Below are positions 8,101 through 13,310 of a stretch of 13,310 nucleotides of DNA, one piece after another (within the stretch, counting starts at the first letter, position 1; the number at the start of each line of letters is the position of its first letter). Location: the NCBI GenBank assembly GCA_028698975.1, contig JAQVVK010000040.1, positions 1 through 13,310 on the forward strand, written 5' to 3'. The notes under the pieces are model-generated. The model was not told where the DNA came from. It was given only the letters and a program-made list of their open reading frames with translations, and ran no database searches. The stretch comes from Victivallaceae bacterium. GTDB taxonomy: Bacteria > Verrucomicrobiota > Lentisphaeria > Victivallales > Victivallaceae. Both the position numbers and the translations under genes were made by a program.

Positions 8101-9338
8101 TTTACGATCTCCCTTTTCTGTGTTGAGATGTTGTTTCTTTTAACTCGATTAGCCGCGTAAAGCACCGCCGGTATCAGCAGAATAAATCCGATGGTGCCGG
8201 TTATGTAGACACTGCGTAAACCCAAATAATAAATCACTTCGCCGCCCAGCATCGACGCGATCAGCATGCCGATGGTGCGGCTGGTGGCACTCCAGCCAAA
8301 GACTTCGCCCTTTTTATCCGCCGCCGACACCCGTGAAAGCATGGTAAGAAACACCGGTTCAAGTCCGCCCGCCATGAAGAACAGCACAAAACGAGCCACC
8401 GCCAGCGTCGTCAAATCAGGCGCATAACCCTGCGCCAGCATAGCCATGCCGCCCAAGATCACCGCCGGCACCGCGACCGCGACCGGGGAGAAGCGGTCGC
8501 AAAGTCCGCCGATGACAAGCCCGGTAATGATTCCGCCGGCCGCGGCGACCGCGCTGATGACCCCGGTCCAGAACGCGGCCCGGTCAAATCCATTGACATG
8601 CTCGACCAGAAGCGCAAGATACGGCTCGTCGAAGCGGCGGGCAAACGCCACCAGAGCAAACAATCCGACGACCACCCATATCGTTACGCTGAAATCTGGC
8701 AGATGAATTGTTTTCCGGCCCGTTTTCGCGGCGACATCGCGCACCGGCGGCACAAAATCCTCTTTGACAAACACCAGCACCAGCAGACCGCCGACCGCAA
8801 ACATCACGCCGCTGACGATGAAAGTCACCGTGTAGCCGCACAAATCGGCCAGCAGACCGCCGGAGAGATACCCCAGCATGTTGCCGCTCCAAACCGCCGA
8901 GCACAGCAGCCCCAAGGCAAGCCCGCTGTGTTTCTCCGGCGTGGTCGAAACGATCAACGTTTGAGCCGCATTGACCGTGCCGGAAAACATGCTTGCCACA
9001 AAGCGCAGCACAAACAGCATCCAGATATTGGGTGCAAACGCCATCAGAGGAAACATTATGCCCGCGCCGAAGTTGGCCCTGAGCAGCATCAGTTTGCGGC
9101 CGTAACGGTCGGCCAGTATCCCCCACAGCGGAGTAAACACGGCAAAACTCAACATGCCGAAACAGTAAAACACCGCGACATACCATCCGCACAACTGGGG
9201 GTCGTTCACACCAAACCTCTCCCGTATGAAAATCGGGATAAACGGCATGGCCATGGCAAATCCGGCCATGCTCAACAACTGCGACAACCAAGTAAAAAAC
9301 AGATTGGTTTTCCAGTTTATCTGTAAATTTTCAGACAT
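8097..9338 (-). CDS. MFS transporter (first of a tandem pair by position)
   Basis: About twelve hydrophobic segments over roughly 413 residues, with the diagnostic MFS motif A, GILADRYGRK, in the loop after the second segment, mark a major facilitator inner-membrane carrier. A charged central loop (KEDFVPPVRDVAAKTGRK) separates the two six-helix halves. The ATG at 9338 has AAGGGG six to four bases before it; another ATG at 9356 would overlap the upstream stop as ATGA but lacks a ribosome site, so I prefer 9338 (413 residues) over 9356 (419). The layout resembles multidrug or sugar exporters/importers of the DHA type, but the operon setting points to import of the compound processed by the downstream hydrolase, kinase and isomerase. 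Substrate and direction cannot be read from the sequence. Confidence 0.85.
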   Translation of the reverse strand: MSENLQINWKTNLFFTWLSQLLSMAGFAMAMPFIPIFIRERFGVNDPQLCGWYVAVFYCFGMLSFAVFTPLWGILADRYGRKLMLLRANFGAGIMFPLMAFAPNIWMLFVLRFVASMFSGTVNAAQTLIVSTTPEKHSGLALGLLCSAVWSGNMLGYLSGGLLADLCGYTVTFIVSGVMFAVGGLLVLVFVKEDFVPPVRDVAAKTGRKTIHLPDFSVTIWVVVGLFALVAFARRFDEPYLALLVEHVNGFDRAAFWTGVISAVAAAGGIITGLVIGGLCDRFSPVAVAVPAVILGGMAMLAQGYAPDLTTLAVARFVLFFMAGGLEPVFLTMLSRVSAADKKGEVFGWSATSRTIGMLIASMLGGEVIYYLGLRSVYITGTIGFILLIPAVLYAANRVKRNNISTQKREIVK

Positions 9339-9352
9339 TTCACCCCTTCTTG

Positions 9353-10684
9353 TCATACTTCATGCGGGTGATAAATAAATTCGCCTTTGGGGAATATCGC
9401 CGGCACCACCACCAAAAGTGCCGCCGCAAAAATCACACATGCCGCATACACCAGAAACAAGGTCTGATAGTAACAAAAATCCATACCGCCGAGCTGCCAA
9501 ACCGTGGCCAGCGCGCCGGAGCCGATGATCAGAGATGTAAGCAGACGCGACATGCCGCGCCCCATATAATTGAATGAGGTGAAGAACGCCATGGCCATAA
9601 CCTTGTTGCCGACCGCGGAAAGCACCATCATCTCGCTGGTGCCGGCGATGTCGGAGCAGGCGAACATGAAGCTGAAAAGGAACAGAGCCAACGCGATAAA
9701 GCAAAAAAGCAGATTTTCCGGCATGGAGCCACGTCCGAGCAAAAACAACGAGACGTTGACTGCGGCGTATGAAATATGCACCGCAAGCAGGGTGTTGCGT
9801 ATGCCGATACGGCGGATGATCGGCGCGGCGCAAAAAGAACCGGCCAGCATACCGCCGAGAGTAACCGACGAAATAAAAACGATGATATTGTCCGGAGCAT
9901 TAAGCCATTTTTTCAAATAAAGCGTCGTCAACGGTATGGTGCCGTAGGCGGCAAGGTTAAGAATAAAGCTGTAGGCGGCGAACCCGGTAAGCGGTTTGTT
10001 TTCCACTGCGGCGGACAATCCGGCGCGAATCCCCATGGTTTGGCGCATGGATGACAAGTCGTTTTTTTCAAAACGCGGTATTTTGGCGATAAAAAACAGC
10101 TTCATGGTAAAAATGCCCATGGCGGCCAGCATTACCAGTTGAATCGCGCTGATCGGCGGGTTCTTGCCGATCAAAAAGCCCACGACCAGCAAAAAGAGAG
10201 CCGACGCGAGTTGCCACGAGAAGCGCATGGCCCCAAAATATCCGCATCGGCGTTCATCGGTCACAAAGGTTGAAAGCATGGGAAACCAGGCGTTAACATA
10301 AATGGTATGACACATGGAAAAAATGGTGAGTGCGACGATCAACACTGCGACCGCGCCGCCGCCGAACCACGGAGCCATCACAATCAAGCCAAAAAGCAGC
10401 AGGGAGATCGCGGTAACCTTGATAATCGTCGCCTGATAGTTGCCGTGCTGCGCGAAACAGGCGGCGGCGATTGAAAAAACGCCGATCATAAGCGGACTGA
10501 GCGACGTGGTTATCATAGAAAACATGTCGGTAGCTCCCAGCATGTTGGCGTAAATGATGATAATCGCGGCATCGACAAACGGCACGTCGCCCATGGCGGT
10601 ACAGCAGGCCGAAGCGATGCTGAATTTCTCGGCCCGGCGACGTGCGGCTGGGGTGGACTCGGCGGTTCTACAAAAATCCCACAT
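9353..10684 (-). CDS. MFS transporter (promoter-proximal member of the pair)
   Basis: This is a second polytopic carrier of about 443 residues with some twelve hydrophobic stretches, only distantly similar to its neighbour. The segment AWFPMLSTFVTDERRCGYFGAMRF after the fourth helix matches the acidic/arginine loop common in MFS proteins of poorly studied sugar-use operons; motif A is not canonical. The start at 10684 is preferred because GGGAG lies five bases upstream; an ATG at 10702 has no ribosome site. It is the first gene after the divergent promoter region and so is probably the most directly repressor-controlled gene. The next carrier follows 14 bases after the stop or overlaps it, depending on that gene's start. 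The two may transport different forms of the substrate, or one may export a by-product. Confidence 0.83.
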   Translation of the reverse strand: MWDFCRTAESTPAARRRAEKFSIASACCTAMGDVPFVDAAIIIIYANMLGATDMFSMITTSLSPLMIGVFSIAAACFAQHGNYQATIIKVTAISLLLFGLIVMAPWFGGGAVAVLIVALTIFSMCHTIYVNAWFPMLSTFVTDERRCGYFGAMRFSWQLASALFLLVVGFLIGKNPPISAIQLVMLAAMGIFTMKLFFIAKIPRFEKNDLSSMRQTMGIRAGLSAAVENKPLTGFAAYSFILNLAAYGTIPLTTLYLKKWLNAPDNIIVFISSVTLGGMLAGSFCAAPIIRRIGIRNTLLAVHISYAAVNVSLFLLGRGSMPENLLFCFIALALFLFSFMFACSDIAGTSEMMVLSAVGNKVMAMAFFTSFNYMGRGMSRLLTSLIIGSGALATVWQLGGMDFCYYQTLFLVYAACVIFAAALLVVVPAIFPKGEFIYHPHEV

Positions 10685-10737
10685 ACAAACTCCCGATGGC
10701 ATTTGATGAAATCGGAAAAAATCCCGTTACATTAAAG

Positions 10738-10765
10738 AATATACCGCACCAATCCGGCGATACAA
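10738..10765 (-). promoter_or_regulatory. Candidate promoter of the five-gene catabolic operon
   Basis: On the minus strand TTGTAT (10765-10760) is followed after 16 bases by TATATT (10743-10738), leaving an untranslated leader of about 45-50 bases before the transporter ATG at 10684. The -10 box is good and the -35 box weak, which suits a regulated promoter. Confidence 0.45.
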
Positions 10766-10770
10766 CCCGC

Positions 10771-10822
10771 AAAAGTCGGACTCTTTACTTTTTCAACGCA
10801 GTATTTGTTACTTTTTTACAAA
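10771..10822. promoter_or_regulatory. Short repeats between the divergent promoters, candidate repressor sites
   Basis: Two small inverted pairs occur here: AAAAGT (10771-10776) with ACTTTT (10787-10792), and TTTGT (10804-10808) with ACAAA (10818-10822). In addition TTACTTTTT is repeated directly at 10785 and 10808, 23 bases apart, about two helical turns. They lie between the two candidate promoters, where a DeoR-family repressor could control both. The stretch is AT-rich, so chance is a real alternative. Confidence 0.3.
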
Positions 10823-10838
10823 ACATTTCTTAAAAAAC

Positions 10839-10867
10839 TTGAAAAAAGATTATGAAGAGGATATATT
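10839..10867 (+). promoter_or_regulatory. Candidate sigma70-type promoter of the DeoR-family gene
   Basis: TTGAAA (10839-10844) and TATATT (10862-10867) are separated by exactly 17 bases, placing the transcript start near 10874, about 20 bases before the repressor ATG. AAAAAGATT occurs at 10843 and again at 10881. Confidence 0.55.
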
Positions 10868-10888
10868 GATAAAAAACAACAAAAAGAT

Positions 10889-10899
10889 TGCATAATGCA
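10889..10899. promoter_or_regulatory. Palindrome across the repressor start codon, possible autoregulatory operator
   Basis: TGCAT-A-ATGCA is a perfect five-base inverted repeat around one central base; the right arm contains the ATG of the repressor gene. It sits just downstream of the candidate transcription start, a position where a bound repressor would block its own synthesis. There is no clear ribosome site before this ATG. Confidence 0.35.
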
Positions 10900-11659
10900 T
10901 TTCAGACATAAAAAGATACTGGATCTTTTGCAGGGTGGCGGCAAACTTTCGATTGCGGAAGCGGCCGAGCGGCTGGGCGTTTCATCCATGACGGTGCGGC
11001 GCGATTTCCGGGAGCTTGAGGAGCACAAGCTGCTGCTGACGGTCAAGGGCGGCGCGGTGCCTCATCCATACAGTTACGAGCCGGACAAGAGTCCGTTGAT
11101 GCTCACGCCCGATAAATTCGGGCTTGCCGAGGCGATGTATGACGCGATAATGCCTTGCGACGCGATAATGATAAGTGCCGGATTCACCGCGCTGGCTTTT
11201 GCGCGGGTAATGGCGCGTCGCTGCCGGCGCGACACGGTGGTGATAACCAACAATCTGTCAGCGGCTTCGGCACTTTTTCGTTCTTCGTGCAAGGTGATTT
11301 TGCTGGGCGGGGAGTTGCGGGCGAATTCGCTTGATCTGGTTGGTTCGCTGGCGGAAAAAAACATAGCAAATTTCCATGTCAACTGGCTGGTTTCGGGCTG
11401 CGACGGGGCATTGGCCGAGTATGGATTCTATACAGCCGACCTCAATCTGTCGCAGTTGGAGCGGCAGTCGATTGGCATTGCCGATCACGTGGCGATCATC
11501 ACCGGCAGTGACAAGTTTGGTCGCAAGGCGTTGACCCGTTTTGCCGCGCCGTCCGAAGTAAATCTGCTGGTGACTGACAACCGGTTAAAGGTCGAGGACG
11601 AGCGACAACTCTCCGCGATGCGGATCATCAAGGTAGGCAATCAAACGCCGCAGTCGTAA
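10895..11659 (+). CDS. DeoR/GlpR-family transcriptional repressor
   Basis: The 254-residue protein has the standard DeoR layout and length. Residues 1-55 form the winged helix: KKILDLLQGGGKLSIAEAAE, then RLGVSSMTVRRDFRELE, closing with VKGGAV where relatives have HGGA. The rest is the DeoRC sensor domain, which binds a sugar phosphate in known members; visible pieces are ISAGFTALAFA, VVITNNLSAA, VILLGGELRANSLDLVG, and the late ADHVAIITGSDKFGRKAL, matching the family's AD...DSSKFG block. It is divergent from the five-gene sugar operon, so it most likely represses that operon until a phosphorylated intermediate made by the kinase accumulates; this is inferred from family habit and position. The start is fixed by the family N-terminus, although the ribosome site is poor. 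Confidence 0.92.
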   Translation: MHFRHKKILDLLQGGGKLSIAEAAERLGVSSMTVRRDFRELEEHKLLLTVKGGAVPHPYSYEPDKSPLMLTPDKFGLAEAMYDAIMPCDAIMISAGFTALAFARVMARRCRRDTVVITNNLSAASALFRSSCKVILLGGELRANSLDLVGSLAEKNIANFHVNWLVSGCDGALAEYGFYTADLNLSQLERQSIGIADHVAIITGSDKFGRKALTRFAAPSEVNLLVTDNRLKVEDERQLSAMRIIKVGNQTPQS

Positions 11660-11663
11660 CCGA

Positions 11664-11686
11664 AATCAAAAATGCGTTTTTTTTGG
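11664..11686 (+). terminator. Weak hairpin with T run after the DeoR-family gene
   Basis: AAAAA-TGCG-TTTTT, extended by outer AAA/TTT and ACC/GGT pairs, lies just after the repressor stop and contains eight consecutive T. The stem is almost all A/T, so it may be a poor terminator or nothing. Confidence 0.3.
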
Positions 11687-11695
11687 TGAGCGGTA

Positions 11696-11724
11696 TTGAC
11701 GGTTGAGGTTTGCCGATGTATTTT
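11696..11724 (+). promoter_or_regulatory. Candidate promoter of tRNA-Pro
   Basis: TTGACG (11696-11701), a 17-base spacer and TATTTT (11719-11724) end 14 bases before the first base of the tRNA. The -35 box matches 5 of 6 and the -10 box 4 of 6. Confidence 0.5.
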
Positions 11725-11738
11725 AATAAGATAATATG

Positions 11739-11815
11739 CGGGGCGTAGCGCAGTGGCTTAGCGCGTCTGCTTTGGGAGCAGAAAGTCGAGGGTTCGATCC
11801 CCTCCGCCCCGACCA
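11739..11815 (+). tRNA. tRNA-Pro with anticodon UGG, CCA encoded
   Basis: The cloverleaf folds fully. The acceptor arm is CGGGGCG with CGCCCCG (7 pairs). The D stem is GCGC with GCGC. The anticodon stem TCTGC/GCAGA encloses the loop TTTGGGA, giving anticodon TGG. The T stem GAGGG/CCCTC encloses TTCGATC. The discriminator is A812, followed by an encoded CCA. A wobble UGG anticodon can read all four proline codons in many bacteria. Confidence 0.97.
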
Positions 11816-11831
11816 TTTTCTTTGTTTTAAT

Positions 11832-11861
11832 CCGCTTCGGCTTTCGGTCGAGGCGGTTTTT
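11832..11861 (+). terminator. Rho-independent terminator after tRNA-Pro
   Basis: CCGCTTCG pairs with CGAGGCGG (eight pairs, one T-G wobble) around a nine-base loop and is followed directly by TTTTT. It begins 16 bases after the CCA of the tRNA. Confidence 0.8.
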
Positions 11862-11957
11862 CTTTTGACGCAAATCCCGTTGAACACCAAGGTTTTGCAG
11901 ATTTTACTTCCGAACGCAATTCTGCCGGAGAATTTCACATTTTCGCCGTTTCGGACA

Positions 11958-11975
11958 CCCTCCGGGACCATTTTC
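11958..11975 (+). repeat. Partial direct repeat of the tRNA-Pro 3' end
   Basis: CCCTCCG-G-GACCATTTTC repeats the tRNA end CCCTCCG-CCCC-GACCATTTTC (11800-11820): seven plus ten identical bases, with one base instead of four between them. The tRNA copy includes the CCA and five bases beyond it. Such copies are left when an element integrates at a tRNA 3' end, but this one is short and imperfect. Confidence 0.45.
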
Positions 11976-12146
11976 GCCCAATTCTCCGAGGGGGAAAAGT
12001 CGGCGGCTTTTGGCCTGTTGAAATTATCGGTATTCTCTCTGTATAAAGTGCTTATGGAATATTTTATCGACCAAAGGTCGCGGCCGAGTTCATATTCTCA
12101 TTATTTGCTTCGCTGAAGTCCAATTCGTTATCTTTCTAATTTTTCA

Positions 12147-12162
12147 GCAGAGAATTTTCTGC
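12147..12162. repeat. Near-palindrome, possible weak hairpin
   Basis: GCAGAGAATTTTCTGC matches its own reverse complement at 14 of 16 positions and is followed by CATTTTTAG; an outer CTAA/TTAG pair lies at 12136 and 12168. It could be a weak terminator. No neighbouring gene explains it. Confidence 0.3.
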
Positions 12163-12268
12163 CATTTTTAGACGATTTTCAAAAGTCCGAGTTCGTTAGA
12201 ACAGGAACTGGATACCATTAGGGTTTCAAACAGCGAATAGCACCTTGTCCAATCATTAGCTTTATGAT

Positions 12269-12515
12269 TCAATTCGCGTCCTTACGGGTAAAGTCGCGGG
12301 AAATAGGATTTTTGAGGATTTCCCGATAGATTGCCAACGCCGCATCGGAAAAACAACAAAAAATCACCATGGACGGCAACTCTCCTCGCCATCGGCTAGA
12401 CCGCGTCCACCGCGATTTGAGCTGCCTCCTGCGCTGGATAGCGGTATACTCCGGTGCTGATTCCCGGAAAGGCGATGGAACGGCACTGCGTTTCGTTTGC
12501 CAGCGAAAGGCTATT
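12269..12515 (-). pseudogene. C-terminal remnant of a macro-domain (ADP-ribose-binding) protein, frameshifted
   Basis: Read on the minus strand from 12515, the frame gives NSLSLANETQCRSIAFPGIS, then TGVYRYPAQEAAQIAVDAV, then TAG at 12398-12396. GISTGVY is the diphosphate-binding loop of macro domains such as O-acetyl-ADP-ribose deacetylases, and the following P..EAA.IAV helix is equally typical. The next piece of the domain, ELPSMVIFCCFSDAALAIYREIL, continues in the neighbouring frame to a TGA at 12271-12269. Removing one T just before AGCCGATGG would join them, so a single-base insertion broke the gene. The N-terminal half, with the NAAN-type motif, is missing: homology stops where the HsdS fragment begins on the other strand. 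It is therefore both truncated and frameshifted and should be non-functional, unless the one-base change is a sequencing error. Confidence 0.8.
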
Positions 12516-12517
12516 GA

Positions 12518-13310
12518 AGAAAACCCTGTAAACATTATTATGAGAAGATCGACGGCAAAACCACCGACATCACCGCCGAAATTCCCTTCGATATCCCCGA
12601 CACCTGGGAGTGGATAAGACTGAAAGACCTTGGGCAGTTTTCTGGGGGCAAGACGCCATCTACAACAGAAAAAGCGTTCTGGGGAAATGATGTCCTTTGG
12701 GTTACGTCAAAGGACATGAAAACGAAATATATATCTGATACGCAATTGCATCTCTCGAAACAAGGAGGCAAAGAACTTCAATTACTGGGGCAGGATAGTC
12801 TTCTCATGGTAACGCGCAGTGGCATTTTACGGAGAATTTTTCCACTCGCCATCACAAAACGCGAATGCACCATCAATCAAGACCTCAAGGCATTGTCCCT
12901 TTATATTTCCAATCTCGTGGAATATGTCTTTGCGGTATTGTCTGCTTATGAAACACGGATTCTTAATGAATTCAAAAAATCTGGCACGACAGTCGAAAGC
13001 ATTATCTGGGAGAAGTTCATAGAAATTCCAATTCCCATTCCGCCGGAAAATGAAGCAAGACGCATTGTCAAATGTGTCACGCAGGCGCTAGCAGTGGTAG
13101 ATACACTGAATGCGAATGCCGCTTCTTTGGATGACCTTGTAAAACTTGCCAGGCAAAAGGTGCTTGCTCTTGCCATCAACGGAAAACTGGTTCCACAAAA
13201 CCCGAATGATGAACCGGCGTTGGAACTGCTGAAAAAGATCAAGGCCGAGAAAGAAGCCCTCGTCAAAGCCGGGAAAATCAAACGTGATAAGCACGAATCT
13301 TTCATCTTCC
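12518..13310 (+). CDS. hsdS: Type I restriction specificity subunit (HsdS) fragment, 5'-truncated and running off the right edge
   Basis: The frame is open from a TGA at 12515-12517 to the window end, 264 codons. HsdS proteins choose the DNA target of a type I restriction-modification complex through two target-recognition domains joined by conserved helices. Family-like sequence starts at KHYYEKIDGK (about 12530), then IPFDIPDTWEWIRLKDL, which opens a recognition domain. The domain runs through SGGKTPSTTEKAFW, VTSKDMKTKYISDTQLHLS and IPIPIPPENEARRIV. The conserved helical spacer follows: LARQKVLALAINGKLVPQNP, then IKAEKEALVKAGKIKRDKHE at the edge. No ATG precedes the domain; the first in-frame ATG (12715) is inside it, and no ribosome site is visible. 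It is therefore a headless copy, either a pseudogene or a silent cassette. Codon use is more A/T-rich than in the sugar operon. Confidence 0.85.

Larger units (their letters stand above)
11862..12268. other. Non-coding stretch between tRNA-Pro and the macro-domain remnant
   Basis: About 400 bases without a convincing gene on either strand. Visible structure: a partial copy of the tRNA 3' end at 11958-11975, a near-palindrome GCAGAGAATTTTCTGC at 12147-12162 followed by a short T run, and a loose repeat of AAGTCC..TTCGTTA at about 12116 and 12184. The stretch is visibly richer in A/T than the sugar operon. It looks like decayed or inserted DNA rather than a regulatory region of a working gene. 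Confidence 0.5.

Noticed and set aside
6445..8160. Very long plus-strand open frame (571 residues) opposite the ceramidase-like gene
   Set aside because: It has no ribosome site or family-like motif and is rich in His, Arg and Gln. The opposite strand has the HTHSAP block, a strong ribosome site and operon overlaps.
11628..11971. Minus-strand open frames containing GAEGIEPSTF and GRRGSNPRLSAP
   Set aside because: Both are the antisense translation of tRNA-Pro, another familiar false protein in databases.
11736..12116. Plus-strand open frame over the tRNA, beginning MRGVAQWLSASALGAESRGF
   Set aside because: This is the translation of tRNA-Pro itself, a well-known false protein; the rest has no recognisable domain.
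12369..12617. Plus-strand open frame of 82 residues across the macro/HsdS junction
   Set aside because: It is in a different frame from the HsdS sequence and antisense to the macro remnant; neither half resembles a protein.
12946..13305. Minus-strand open frame of 119 residues opposite HsdS
   Set aside because: The plus strand has an unbroken frame with several HsdS motifs; the minus frame is its serine/phenylalanine-rich complement.
1..13310. CRISPR arrays, insertion sequences and transposases
   Set aside because: I saw no regularly spaced repeats, no transposase frame and no terminal inverted repeats; the accessory signals are limited to 11816-13310.

Overview
The window reads as a chromosomal piece of a fairly GC-rich bacterium with an outer membrane. 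The gene repertoire (LptA/OstA-like protein, PlsC-like acyltransferase, a cytoplasmic ceramidase-fold hydrolase next to sugar genes, an FGGY kinase, a FucI/AraA-fold isomerase) resembles the Planctomycetota-Verrucomicrobiota-Lentisphaerota group, perhaps a gut Lentisphaerota. That placement is inferred from protein families alone; there is no rRNA or marker gene to confirm it.

Left block (1-2933, minus strand): three closely packed genes run from a PlsC-like acyltransferase, through a 553-residue zinc alcohol dehydrogenase-type protein with two tandem Rossmann-like units, to an exported protein with an OstA/LptA-like start that leaves the window at base 1. A candidate promoter lies at 2976-3004. 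A divergent gene on the plus strand (3120-3758) encodes a small multi-pass membrane protein of unknown function. A symmetrical terminator at 3760-3791 separates it from the next operon, which converges on it.

Central block (3807-10684, minus strand): a five-gene catabolic operon. In transcription order it encodes two different MFS transporters, a cytoplasmic ceramidase-like hydrolase, an FGGY carbohydrate kinase and a FucI/AraA-fold sugar isomerase. Genes are joined by ATGA overlaps or gaps of about 20 bases or less. A DeoR/GlpR repressor gene (10895-11659, plus) is divergent from it, and the shared intergenic region holds two facing candidate promoters and several short repeats that could be operators. 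The logical reading is uptake, hydrolysis, isomerisation and phosphorylation of an unidentified sugar conjugate under repressor control. No aldolase or other downstream enzyme is present to identify the substrate.

Right block (11660-13310): tRNA-Pro(UGG) with its own candidate promoter and terminator is followed by a low-coding, AT-richer stretch that looks like recombination debris. It contains a degraded, frameshifted C-terminal part of a macro-domain protein (minus strand). This butts within about 20 bases against a 5'-truncated HsdS (type I restriction specificity) reading frame on the plus strand that runs off the right edge. A partial copy of the tRNA 3' end lies about 155 bases downstream of the original. 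The genomic-island interpretation is inference, but both broken genes and their junction can be read directly.
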